Below are positions 1 to 7,744 of a stretch of 64,000 nt of DNA, in pieces. The notes under the pieces are model-generated. The model searched no databases. It was given only the letters and a program-made list of their open reading frames with translations, and had not been told where the DNA came from. Position 1 is the first letter of the stretch, and each line of letters starts with the position of its first letter. The position numbers and the translations under genes were made by a program. The stretch comes from Vallitalea okinawensis (GTDB lineage: Bacteria > Bacillota > Clostridia > Lachnospirales > PQDH01), in assembly GCF_002964605.1 (NCBI RefSeq), contig NZ_PQDH01000006.1, positions 186,001-250,000 of the forward strand. The letters are read 5' to 3'.

Positions 1-1692
1 CTCTATATTGGTAGCAAAGATATAAGTTGCATCATCCATTTCAACATAGCCGATAAACCAACCACAAGTTTCTTGGTTATTCATCATTAAAGTCCCTGTC
101 TTACCTGACAAAGAGTAACCTTTTTGTTCGGATATTTTAAGTACTTCTTTGACTGCATCAATATTATGCTTCGTAAAGGGTATTTTGTAAGTGTAAAATT
201 CTTTAAGTACCTCTACTTGTTCTAGTGGTGATATGGTTAAAGAAGAGTAATTCCAATAATCTCTAATACCACCAGAGATATCATTATTGCCATAATCAAT
301 TTTGTCCATATACAGCGTAATCTTTTCTTTTCCTACTCTTGAAGCTGCTTCTTCGAAATACCAATTAACTGAATAAGTCATAGCAGATGCTAACGTATGA
401 TCATTATTCCACTCATTAAAAGGATAAACTGTTCCATCCCACCCCAACAAGGTATCATTTTCTCTCAACACACCTGCTTCAAGACCCATTAAAGCAATTA
501 GATATTTATAGGTGGAATAGGGTGAAATTCTCGTTACGCTCTTTTCTTCATTATAGATATGATACTGATCTTTACCTAGATTAAGCATGATGAAACTGCC
601 ATCATAGCCATCAAAATAGACTTCTAAATCTTCCTCGAATACTTCACCTGATAGGTCTGAAACCTTGAGTGCTTTCTTAGGTAGTTCCATTCCTCTGCAA
701 GTTAATAAGGTAAAACAACCAAGTAAAATAAACAAAGAGCTTCTTATTAAGGTAGTTCTTACCTTCACCCTTTTAAAAGTCGCAATCATTATAATCCTTT
801 TCTTCATTTCTTTTTTAGTATTTAAAAAGCTTGCCACACTTGAGAAGTAGTGTGTATTAGAAGTACTCTCCAATAGATTAATGATAGTTGCTCCATAGTC
901 TTTATACTTTTCTGGTTTTAGGTAAGATAGGACCACAGCATCACAAGCGGTTTCTCTATCTAATCTCATCTGGCGGAAACCGTGCCATATAATTGGATTA
1001 AACCAATGCAATACCTGTAAACAACTGATGACCCAATTAACAATGAGATCTTTTCGCTTATAGTGTATGAGCTCATGAAGCAGGACATGCTGTAATTGTT
1101 CAGTAGATAGACTATTAAGGATATCCTTAGGAATTAATAAATATGGTTTGAATATCCCTACTAGTGCAGGACTGTGTACTTGAGATGTTGTCAAAAGAGA
1201 TATATCTCTTTTAATATGTAGCCTATCTTGACAGTTTATCAATATCCTTATAATAGACGGATCATCAACGCGCTCTTTCTCCTTTAATAACCTCCAATTT
1301 TTAAGATTAAGGCATATAGCATGAAGTATAAATAAAATGGCACCTACTGCCCATAGAGCAAATAAGGGTTGGCTAATAAATTCCAAAGAATTCTCATCGA
1401 TAGATAAAGCATAATCTCTTGGCATGGTTATTAGATCAAGTACCTCATTGCTTTTAACAAGCTGTTCAAAGGTTTTTTCTTGATATCCTGCACTAGGGAG
1501 TATTTGATTAAGCTTACTCTCTAGGCCTATAGGCAGCATCAGCCTTATTAGAAGTAGCATCCAAATGTAGTAATACCATTTAGCTCCCAGTCGATCATTT
1601 GATATAAAACGAATTAACAAGATAATTATTGTCAATACACTTCCCATCAGTGATGAATAAAATAACCAAGAAAAAAACTCTGGACTCCCCAT
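1..1692 (-). CDS. blaR1: BlaR1-type beta-lactam sensor/signal transducer (partial, 3' end outside window)
   Basis: The frame is open from an ATG at 1692 to the left edge, so the C-terminus is missing. The N-terminal ~330 residues hold several membrane segments and an M56 zinc-metallopeptidase core (HELIH at about 206-210, then DRETACD near 245-251). A last membrane segment at about 315-332 leads into an extracellular penicillin-binding sensor with STYK (about 393-396), a Ser-Val-Asn motif (YSVNW) and KTGT. In the family, beta-lactam acylates the STYK serine and the cytoplasmic protease domain then triggers loss of BlaI. It starts 17 bp after blaI behind a GGAGG-type site. The sensor domain is visibly similar to the class D domain of the neighbouring fusion lactamase, including the shared run YGN-DISGG. 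Confidence 0.93.
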   Translation of the reverse strand, partial: MGSPEFFSWLFYSSLMGSVLTIIILLIRFISNDRLGAKWYYYIWMLLLIRLMLPIGLESKLNQILPSAGYQEKTFEQLVKSNEVLDLITMPRDYALSIDENSLEFISQPLFALWAVGAILFILHAICLNLKNWRLLKEKERVDDPSIIRILINCQDRLHIKRDISLLTTSQVHSPALVGIFKPYLLIPKDILNSLSTEQLQHVLLHELIHYKRKDLIVNWVISCLQVLHWFNPIIWHGFRQMRLDRETACDAVVLSYLKPEKYKDYGATIINLLESTSNTHYFSSVASFLNTKKEMKKRIIMIATFKRVKVRTTLIRSSLFILLGCFTLLTCRGMELPKKALKVSDLSGEVFEEDLEVYFDGYDGSFIMLNLGKDQYHIYNEEKSVTRISPYSTYKYLIALMGLEAGVLRENDTLLGWDGTVYPFNEWNNDHTLASAMTYSVNWYFEEAASRVGKEKITLYMDKIDYGNNDISGGIRDYWNYSSLTISPLEQVEVLKEFYTYKIPFTKHNIDAVKEVLKISEQKGYSLSGKTGTLMMNNQETCGWFIGYVEMDDATYIFATNIE

Positions 1693-1709
1693 ACCCAACT
1701 ACCTCCATC

Positions 1710-2084
1710 TCATTCTTCTTTACGATTAAGAATTTGCTTCAATTCTTCTAAATCTTTTTTTGATAGCTGCTGTTCTTCTAAGAAATTAGCAAACATTACA
1801 TTAAATGCTCCACCATAAACCTTCTGTAAAAATGATTGGTTTTCTGCCTTTCTACAATCTTTCTCTGTAATTAACGGATAGTATAAATAACGTCTTCCAT
1901 CCATTTTGAAATCTAAGGCTTCTTTCTTAACCAATCGACTTAGCAATGTTTTAATGGTTTTTGGTTTCCATGTGCTCTGAACACCTAATCTATCAATTAT
2001 CTCACTAGCAGAAATAGGAGATTCGGTCCAAATAACTTTCATGACTTTCCATTCTGCTTCTGATATATGTGGAATTTCTTTCAT
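1710..2084 (-). CDS. blaI: BlaI/MecI/CopY-family repressor
   Basis: At 124 residues it has the normal length for BlaI/MecI. The N-terminal winged helix (about 1-75) includes SEAEWKVMKVIW, the recognition region KPKTIKTLLSRLVKK and the wing ending in YYPLI. The C-terminal helical dimerisation segment has a hydrophobic stretch (AFNVMFANF) where family members are cleaved during induction. It should repress itself, blaR1 and the upstream lactamase fusion, and it is immediately followed by blaR1. The ATG has GAGGTG upstream. A dyad of BlaI type lies 27 bp before the start. Confidence 0.95.
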   Translation of the reverse strand: MKEIPHISEAEWKVMKVIWTESPISASEIIDRLGVQSTWKPKTIKTLLSRLVKKEALDFKMDGRRYLYYPLITEKDCRKAENQSFLQKVYGGAFNVMFANFLEEQQLSKKDLEELKQILNRKEE

Positions 2085-2110
2085 GCAAACACCTCAACAA
2101 TTTAAGTATG

Positions 2111-2130
2111 AAGATTACAAGTATAATCTT
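2111..2130. promoter_or_regulatory. BlaI operator in front of blaI-blaR1
   Basis: A 20-bp dyad with 7-bp perfect arms (AAGATTA and TAATCTT). Its core TACA-AG-TATA (2116-2125) departs by one base from the TACA-NN-TGTA core of staphylococcal bla/mec operators. It lies between the -10 candidate and the blaI start, where repressor binding would block transcription. Confidence 0.7.
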
Positions 2131-2136
2131 AATATC

Positions 2137-2165
2137 ATCCTATCCTTAAACCTAACGTTTGTCAA
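2137..2165 (-). promoter_or_regulatory. sigma-A promoter for blaI-blaR1
   Basis: On the minus strand, TTGACA (2160-2165) is separated by 17 bp from TAGGAT (2137-2142). The -35 hexamer overlaps the stop codon of the fusion lactamase gene. The BlaI dyad begins 6 bp downstream of the -10. Confidence 0.55.
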
Positions 2166-3745
2166 TATAACCCTTTATCTTTTAATATTTTTTCAGTTAT
2201 CTTCTTTGCTTCGCTACTATATGCATCTTTTTCCGCTTCAATGTTACAAGCAAAGTAATAAACATTACTCTCTTCCTCCATATAACCAACAAACCATCCA
2301 TTGACCACATTTCCATCAACCACACCTGTTCCAGTCTTTCCTGATAGGGTTCTACCATTTTCCTCTGATAAAATGAGGATATCTTTAACAATATTAATAT
2401 TCTCCTTCTTTACAGGTAATTCGTAGTTATAAAATTGACTTAAGAGATTCACTTGTTCCATGGGTGATATTTTAAGAGATGACTGTAACCAAAATTCTGT
2501 TTGTCCCCCTGAAATGTCTTTATTACCATAATTAAACTCTTCCAGATAAGAAGCCATTCTATCCTCACCTATTTCAGTAGCTACCTGCTGAAAATACCAT
2601 ACAACCGAGTTAGCAACTGCTGTTTTCAGAGTATGATCTTGATTCCATGATTCTATAGGCTGCTCTGTACCATCCCACTGGAATACAGTATTTTGATCTT
2701 CAAGAACTCCTGTTTCTAAACCAATAAGGGAATGATAGATTTTAAATGTGGAGCATGGTGGAATTTGTTTTTGACTTTTCTCTTCATTATAGACCACATA
2801 CTCATGACCACTGCTATCATATAATATAAAACAACCTTCGTACCCTTGAAAATATTGGCTTAAATCTTGTTCAATAACTTTAGTGGTATTCTCTTCAATA
2901 TCGAATAAATTTATGGTATGGGTTATAAGTTCTCTGTTCCCCCACTGTCCATGACCTGGTATGACGACTCCCACATCTGAAAACTCTTCATTTACCTTTT
3001 TAACTGATTTTGGCCATTCTTTGATATTGGCATCAGCTGTATTGCCTAGTGTATAATCATCTAAACTTTTCATCATACATCCACCAAATAAGACTTTTTT
3101 ATCTGGGAAGTATACCACAACAGCATCTAGAGAATGGGATTCACCAGGGTAAAAAATCTCCACTACCTCTTTATCAAAGGTTAATGTCATTCCATCTTGA
3201 ATATTGAAAACTTCTGTGGGAACAATATATTCTAGTTCCTCATATTTCTTTTTATAGTCCTCATCTTTAGGATCTGAAAGCCAACTTAGCATAAGCTGTC
3301 GAGCGGCTTCCCCACGTTCTTCAATCATTTCCTTAATCATACTGGAACCATAAATAGGGATATCATTATTAATTAGTGCTTGATTACCACCTAAATTATC
3401 AAAATGAAAATGAGTATTGATAGCTATGGTACTTCTTTCACCAAATTCTTCTTCCATCCATTCTAGCAGCAATTGGGTGGCCTCCGGTGTATAAGGCGTA
3501 TCTACTAAAACTAACTCTCCATTGTCCATTTCAACAATAAGTGAGTTGGCCGGCCATGGGAATTCATGATTAACCACATAAACTTGTTCTTGAACTTTTT
3601 CAATAGTAAGATCATCACTTATTCTATATGGTTCTGAAAAATCTGATATTGTAATAGAATCAGCTTCTTGATCTACATTGTCGCACGCTGATAAGCTAAT
3701 CATTGTAATAAGTAGTGTGATAAATAGTAAGATAATTTTCTTCAT
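2162..3745 (-). CDS. Lipoprotein fusing a subclass B1 metallo-beta-lactamase and a class D serine beta-lactamase
   Basis: The 527-residue product starts with a lipoprotein signal (LSAC, Cys21). Residues about 45-285 form an MBL domain with the whole B1 zinc set: H112, H114 and D116 in THFHFDNLGG, H204, C223 in GGCMMKS and H265 in PGHG. The B1 substrate-binding lysine (K226) and the downstream LGNTADA match BcII-type enzymes. Residues about 290-527 form a class D penicillin-recognising domain with STFK (S332-K335), SVV (380-382), YGN (406-408) and KTG (470-472). Both active sites look intact, so one protein could hydrolyse beta-lactams by zinc and by serine chemistry. The second domain could instead be a sensor-like binding module. 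It lies upstream of blaI-blaR1 on the same strand, with its own BlaI operators. Confidence 0.9.
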   Translation of the reverse strand: MKKIILLFITLLITMISLSACDNVDQEADSITISDFSEPYRISDDLTIEKVQEQVYVVNHEFPWPANSLIVEMDNGELVLVDTPYTPEATQLLLEWMEEEFGERSTIAINTHFHFDNLGGNQALINNDIPIYGSSMIKEMIEERGEAARQLMLSWLSDPKDEDYKKKYEELEYIVPTEVFNIQDGMTLTFDKEVVEIFYPGESHSLDAVVVYFPDKKVLFGGCMMKSLDDYTLGNTADANIKEWPKSVKKVNEEFSDVGVVIPGHGQWGNRELITHTINLFDIEENTTKVIEQDLSQYFQGYEGCFILYDSSGHEYVVYNEEKSQKQIPPCSTFKIYHSLIGLETGVLEDQNTVFQWDGTEQPIESWNQDHTLKTAVANSVVWYFQQVATEIGEDRMASYLEEFNYGNKDISGGQTEFWLQSSLKISPMEQVNLLSQFYNYELPVKKENINIVKDILILSEENGRTLSGKTGTGVVDGNVVNGWFVGYMEEESNVYYFACNIEAEKDAYSSEAKKITEKILKDKGLY

Positions 3746-3810
3746 TCATATTCCTCCAATATTTTTAAGTATAACTGTTATTATAAATACATAAGTTAAC
3801 TGAGTACTCA

Positions 3811-3865
3811 ACAAAGGACTACATGCGTAATCCTTATGTATAAGATTACACATGTAGTCCTTTGT
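3811..3865. promoter_or_regulatory. Double BlaI operator in a 22-bp inverted repeat
   Basis: Arms 3811-3832 and 3844-3865 are complementary except at one position, around an 11-base centre. Each arm carries a BlaI-type core: TACA-CA-TGTA at 3847-3856 (exact) and TACA-TG-CGTA at 3820-3829 (one mismatch). The first overlaps the -10 of the fusion lactamase promoter and the second lies just downstream. There is no U-tract on the minus strand after it, so an operator role is preferred over a terminator. Confidence 0.65.
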
Positions 3866-3871
3866 TGTCAA
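3843..3871 (-). promoter_or_regulatory. Promoter of the fusion lactamase gene
   Basis: On the minus strand, TTGACA (3866-3871), a 17-bp spacer, then TAATCT (3843-3848), overlapping the BlaI operator. A second TATAAT lies at 3780-3785 without a well-spaced -35. Either would leave a 5' leader before the ATG at 3745. Confidence 0.5.
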
Positions 3872-3883
3872 TACTTTTTTTCC

Positions 3884-3929
3884 AAATAATTAAAATCACC
3901 CACTGAACTGTAGGTGATTTTAATTATTT
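3884..3929. terminator. Hairpin after xth
   Basis: A 17-bp perfect AT-rich stem (3884-3900 with 3913-3929) around a 12-base loop, capped by GGTGA/TCACC. The stem ends in a T/A-rich run on both strands. It lies directly after the xth stop codon and should stop transcription before the lactamase promoter. Confidence 0.7.
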
Positions 3930-3955
3930 AAATCTTATCTTCCACTATCTCTGCT

Positions 3956-4708
3956 TTATTCAATAACTAGTTCAATAGGACAATGATCAGAACCCAATAC
4001 TTCTGAGTGAATATGAGCACTTATTATTCTAGGCTTGAGTGACTCAGATACATTGAAGTAATCAAGACGCCACCCCACATTATTAGCTCTTGCGTTGAAA
4101 CGATATGACCACCATGTATAACTCCCATCTTGATCTGGATAAAAATGACGATATGTATCAATAAATCCTGCTTCTATAAATTCTGTCATCTTTCCCCTTT
4201 CCTCATCAGTGAATCCTGCGTTTTTTCTATTGGCTTTTGGGTTTTTGATATCGATTTCTTGATGGGCTACATTAAGGTCACCACACATGATAACAGGCTT
4301 ATTCTCTTCTAATCCTTTAATATAAGCTCTTAGGTCATCTTCCCACTTCATACGGTACTCTAAGCGCATTAGACCACGTTGTGAGTTAGGAGTATAAATT
4401 GTCATCACATAAAAATCCTCATACTCTAAGGTAATAACTCTACCTTCTTGATCATGTTCTTCGATGCCCATGCCATATACAGTACTAAGAGGTTCTTTCT
4501 TAGTAAAAATAGCCGTCCCAGAGTACCCCTTCTTCACTGCATAATTCCAGTATTGATGATAGCCTTCTAAGTCTAAATCAATCTGACCTTCTTGTAACTT
4601 GCTTTCTTGAATACAAAAGATATCTGCATCTATTTCTTTAAAAAAATCTAGAAAACCTTTTTTGACACATGCTCGAATACCATTAACATTCCACGAGATA
4701 AGTTTCAT
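3956..4708 (-). CDS. xth: Exodeoxyribonuclease III (AP endonuclease, ExoA/XthA family)
   Basis: At 250 residues this has the usual length for the family. It starts [13 protein letters not shown] (Asn7 of the active site), followed by FCIQESK (metal-binding Glu35), then [15 protein letters not shown] and the C-terminal GSDHCPI with catalytic Asp-His. It cleaves abasic sites and removes 3' blocking groups in base-excision repair in the cytoplasm. It stands alone between a sigma-A promoter and a terminator, so it is a single-gene unit. The ATG is preceded by GGGGGAA. Confidence 0.95.
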   Translation of the reverse strand: MKLISWNVNGIRACVKKGFLDFFKEIDADIFCIQESKLQEGQIDLDLEGYHQYWNYAVKKGYSGTAIFTKKEPLSTVYGMGIEEHDQEGRVITLEYEDFYVMTIYTPNSQRGLMRLEYRMKWEDDLRAYIKGLEENKPVIMCGDLNVAHQEIDIKNPKANRKNAGFTDEERGKMTEFIEAGFIDTYRHFYPDQDGSYTWWSYRFNARANNVGWRLDYFNVSESLKPRIISAHIHSEVLGSDHCPIELVIE

Positions 4709-4749
4709 TTAGTTTTCCCCCATTTCATAATATCATTGCTTTTACACTT

Positions 4750-4778
4750 ATTATAGATGCATACAAGAAAAAGGTCAA
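4750..4778 (-). promoter_or_regulatory. sigma-A promoter of xth
   Basis: On the minus strand, TTGACC (4773-4778), a 17-bp spacer and a consensus TATAAT (4750-4755), 41 bp upstream of the xth ATG. Confidence 0.75.
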
Positions 4779-4813
4779 AAACTAATATTATGTGATGTGG
4801 GAGAGTCGCAATA

Positions 4814-5674
4814 TTAAAATTTAAATGGTACTGTGTAATTTGGATTTGGAAGATCGAAACATGCTGTCATATGCTCTGCATACCTAAATTGGAATGGTTT
4901 CTCATCAATTTCAAGGTTCTTTAATATTCTTCCTCTTGGTGTATCGTATAGTTTCAACCATGATTCATTGGATGGTATATCTGATGATTTATTAACGTTG
5001 AATACTGCTTTAAAGTTTGTCTCTGCCTGTAAAAGTTTATTATCTAATACAGAATATAGGTTAGAGGTAACATCAAAGTCTGTTGGCTTTCCACACTTTG
5101 GTACCCTTAATTCAAAGTATTTAGATCCATCATCTTCCATTGCAACAGTAACACAGTTCTTATTATCATCATATATGTCAATATCCTCAACTACTTTTGG
5201 TAACCCCCAGATACCTAGTCCTCTTAACTGATTTTCATATGATGTAACAGGCATAGAAAAAACATAATACCCAAACTTCTTAAAAGCCCCATCCATAACC
5301 ATCGGTAAAATCGGTACATTCACCTTAGGATCAACCATAATCGGTATGGTCATAGCGATTTCATTATAACCGGGTATACCCATAACATTTTTATATTCGT
5401 AACAAGAAAATATGACAAGTGCTTTACCTGGCATAAGAATAACCGGCTTCATTTTTGGATGTGGCATCATTTCTTTAGCCTTCTTACTTGAGCAAGTAAA
5501 AATACCAATAGCTGTAGTTACATCACCATAGAAAGTAGGAAATTGATAGGTTTTCGTAATATCATCATCCAATTGAAGGTCAAAGGGTCTTAGATTAAAT
5601 CGAGAATAAAATGGATCTCTAAATAAATGTTCATTCTTTAGCATTTCAGCATCATATTGTCTGGTTGCCTTCAT
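4814..5674 (-). CDS. Acetoacetate decarboxylase-like protein (ADC/PF06314 fold)
   Basis: The 286-residue protein shows the acetoacetate-decarboxylase-type beta fold: a Pro-rich N-terminal strand region, GYNEIAMTIPIMV (102-114), and GIWGLPKVVEDI, where K160 sits where ADC has its Schiff-base lysine (inference from motif position). Members decarboxylate acetoacetate or carry out aldol and dehydration reactions on related beta-keto acids, so the substrate is uncertain. It lies 15 bp after the reductase gene and is surely co-transcribed with it. AAGGAG precedes the ATG. The pair may process a small keto acid, under a TetR regulator. Confidence 0.75.
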   Translation of the reverse strand: MKATRQYDAEMLKNEHLFRDPFYSRFNLRPFDLQLDDDITKTYQFPTFYGDVTTAIGIFTCSSKKAKEMMPHPKMKPVILMPGKALVIFSCYEYKNVMGIPGYNEIAMTIPIMVDPKVNVPILPMVMDGAFKKFGYYVFSMPVTSYENQLRGLGIWGLPKVVEDIDIYDDNKNCVTVAMEDDGSKYFELRVPKCGKPTDFDVTSNLYSVLDNKLLQAETNFKAVFNVNKSSDIPSNESWLKLYDTPRGRILKNLEIDEKPFQFRYAEHMTACFDLPNPNYTVPFKF

Positions 5675-5689
5675 AATCCCAACTCCTTA

Positions 5690-6721
5690 TTATAAATATT
5701 TTTGAACTCTTTCCCAGACCTTTTCTATAGGTATGGGGTTAAATACTGGCTTATTAAATTCTTCTCTGCATAACTCATATACAGCTTTATTATAGGGAAT
5801 GTTCACACCTGCTTTATCCGCCATTTTGATAAGGTGCCCATTTAATGTTTCTAACTCTGTTTCGTGGCCCTTTCGCTGCAGTATATCCTGCCCCATACTA
5901 CTTAGCACCATTTTTGATACATTCTTTTTAAAAATACCATTCGTCAAGAAGTTAGGTAGATGAGAAGCTGACCAAAGTGTCCCCCATGAAGGCATGCCTC
6001 CTAACTTACATTCCTTATACCCAGATGCTTTCACAATTTTCACACCTTCGTAGGTTAGATTGGTTAAAACTTTCTTGAATAACTTCATGGATGTTACTTC
6101 CTTATAGCCTAGACCAATTATTGTTGTCAATGAATTAGTAAGATTAATAACCATTTTAGAATAAACAGCATCCTTAAGATGATCAGTTATTACTGTTTCA
6201 ACACCCTTACTGAAAATACCCTTTAACTCTTCCATCTCTTTTATCAAACTATTATCAGGTGTTCCTAAAATAATAGGTCCTTTCTTCTGATAACCAATGA
6301 CGCCAGGTTCATCAAACCATGCATTATAACTAATAACACCATAAATGACCTTCCTAAAATATTTTGGTACTATCTGTTGATTATCGATTCCATTTTGAAG
6401 TGTAAGTATGATAGGCTCATTTTTAACATTTTCTTTAATAAATTGACATACAACATCTAAGCTATAGGTTTTTACACCAATAACAATGATATCAACAGGC
6501 TCACACTCACTAATGTTATCAACGACTTTAACAGATGCATTTACAACTTCATCCTTATGTCCTTGAAGGTATGTTGATATTCCTCTTTTTTTCATCGATT
6601 CAGCATTTTTACCTTTATCGAGAAAATAGATATTGTCATAATTTTCAGCTATCCACCCTCCAATAGATCCCCCAATAGCGCCTGCACCAAAAATTAAAAC
6701 CCTCTTGTCTTGTTCACCCAT
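5690..6721 (-). CDS. Ketopantoate reductase (PanE/ApbA) family protein
   Basis: The 343-residue protein has an N-terminal Rossmann domain with GAGAIGG (12-18) and a C-terminal helical domain with the Lys-x-x-x-Asn-type signature in YSKMVINLTNSL. The usual member makes pantoate from ketopantoate with NADPH. The unusually long C-terminal part and the partner ADC-like gene suggest another 2-keto or beta-keto acid substrate (inference). It is the first gene of a two-gene operon whose upstream region holds three TGACC-N3-GGTCA palindromes. AAAGGAGAG precedes the ATG. Confidence 0.8.
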   Translation of the reverse strand: MGEQDKRVLIFGAGAIGGSIGGWIAENYDNIYFLDKGKNAESMKKRGISTYLQGHKDEVVNASVKVVDNISECEPVDIIVIGVKTYSLDVVCQFIKENVKNEPIILTLQNGIDNQQIVPKYFRKVIYGVISYNAWFDEPGVIGYQKKGPIILGTPDNSLIKEMEELKGIFSKGVETVITDHLKDAVYSKMVINLTNSLTTIIGLGYKEVTSMKLFKKVLTNLTYEGVKIVKASGYKECKLGGMPSWGTLWSASHLPNFLTNGIFKKNVSKMVLSSMGQDILQRKGHETELETLNGHLIKMADKAGVNIPYNKAVYELCREEFNKPVFNPIPIEKVWERVQKYL

Positions 6722-6764
6722 AAAATCTCTCCTTTTATTATTTTATACAACCTCCACACCTATA

Positions 6765-6776
6765 ACTGTGTACAGT
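6765..6776. promoter_or_regulatory. Short palindrome before the reductase gene
   Basis: ACTGT-GT-ACAGT, perfect 5-bp arms, 44 bp upstream of the reductase ATG. CTGAACACAG lies 15 bp further on. This could be an extra regulator site in the promoter-start interval. No function is assigned. Confidence 0.3.
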
Positions 6777-6840
6777 AATTATTCTCTATACTGAACACAG
6801 AAAATTGGTGTTAAGTTAAGTATTTAAATTTGATTATCCC

Positions 6841-6923
6841 ATGACCACCGGTCATTAGAGACCAATGACCTTCGGTCATGAGAAGCAAAAAAAAGATCTT
6901 CAATCCCAGTGACCACTGGTCAT
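6841..6923. promoter_or_regulatory. Three TetR-type operators (TGACC-N3-GGTCA)
   Basis: Three 15-bp sites with the same 5-bp arms: 6841-6855 (centre ACC), 6865-6879 (centre TTC) and 6909-6923 (centre ACT). Centres are 24 and 44 bp apart. They lie between the tetR stop and the reductase start, 120-202 bp upstream of the latter. No copy was seen upstream of tetR itself, so the adjacent TetR most likely controls the reductase/ADC-like operon. Confidence 0.75.
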
Positions 6924-6939
6924 TCAATAACAAAAATTT

Positions 6940-7494
6940 TTAATTACAACCAAAAAATCTTTTAAATACATCACAAAGTATCTTTTTAGCTTCTTCTTTA
7001 TCATCGCAACTTCCATCGATAATACCCTGATAACATATTTCCAATATCATAACAATTAAAGCTTGATTGTAGATATCAATATTTTTAACGGTGTATTCTT
7101 CATAAAATTTCAAATAATTTACGATAACTTTTGTAAATGCCTTTACTGTTTTTTCGATATAGTCATACTTTTTATAAGTACTCATATGCTTTCTTATTTC
7201 TATTAAAAACATTTGATTCTTATTAAAATATTCAATAAGAGAATCTGCAAAATAGGTTACTTTATGAATAGCTTTATTCTTATCGATGACTTCCTGAATA
7301 AAATTTTGCCTATACCGATCAAAAACCGATTCTACTAAATCGTCTTTATCCCTAAAGTAAAGATAAAATGTTCCTTTCGCTATACCGCACGTCTTAACTA
7401 ACTCATTAATAGAAGTAGCATCAACACCCTTTTGATGAAATAATTCTACTGCATGACCTTGAATGACCTCTCTGCTAATGATTTTTTCTTCCAC
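6940..7494 (-). CDS. TetR/AcrR-family transcriptional regulator
   Basis: At 184 residues it is a typical TetR. The N-terminal HTH (about 10-55) contains GVDATSINELVKTCGIAKGT followed by FYLYFRDKDDL. The C-terminal all-helical ligand domain is not conserved and gives no ligand clue. It lies directly upstream of, and on the same strand as, the reductase/ADC-like pair, with three palindromic operators between them. It should respond to a small molecule linked to that pathway. Confidence 0.92.
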   Translation of the reverse strand: MEEKIISREVIQGHAVELFHQKGVDATSINELVKTCGIAKGTFYLYFRDKDDLVESVFDRYRQNFIQEVIDKNKAIHKVTYFADSLIEYFNKNQMFLIEIRKHMSTYKKYDYIEKTVKAFTKVIVNYLKFYEEYTVKNIDIYNQALIVMILEICYQGIIDGSCDDKEEAKKILCDVFKRFFGCN

Positions 7495-7655
7495 TTTGTA
7501 CTCCCATTTCTATTCAACTCACTCAAATTCTATAGCTCAACTCTCTTAACTGCTATAATAACTTGAATATCCTAAAATGTAATTTAAAATTTTAATTACT
7601 TATTATCATTGTATAATATTATTCACTACTATACAAGGTAAATAGAAATTTTTTC

Positions 7656-7684
7656 TTGTAATATTTCGCCATCTATGGTATACT
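7656..7684 (+). promoter_or_regulatory. sigma-A promoter of the ABC-2 operon
   Basis: TTGTAA (7656-7661), a 17-bp spacer and TATACT (7679-7684), 61 bp upstream of the first open frame. The rest of the 250-bp tetR-ABC gap is AT-rich without further clear structure. Confidence 0.65.
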
Positions 7685-7744
7685 ACATTTCCGCTCACTG
7701 GGAGCTATCTATCCCACAAATCGCATTTCAATCACATATTTATC

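Noticed and set aside
2197-2391. Frame inside the lactamase fusion gene
   Set aside because: It overlaps the class D domain in another frame and has no start signals.
3811-3865. Inverted repeat as an insertion-sequence end or a terminator
   Set aside because: There is no transposase, target duplication or U-tract, and the BlaI cores explain it better.
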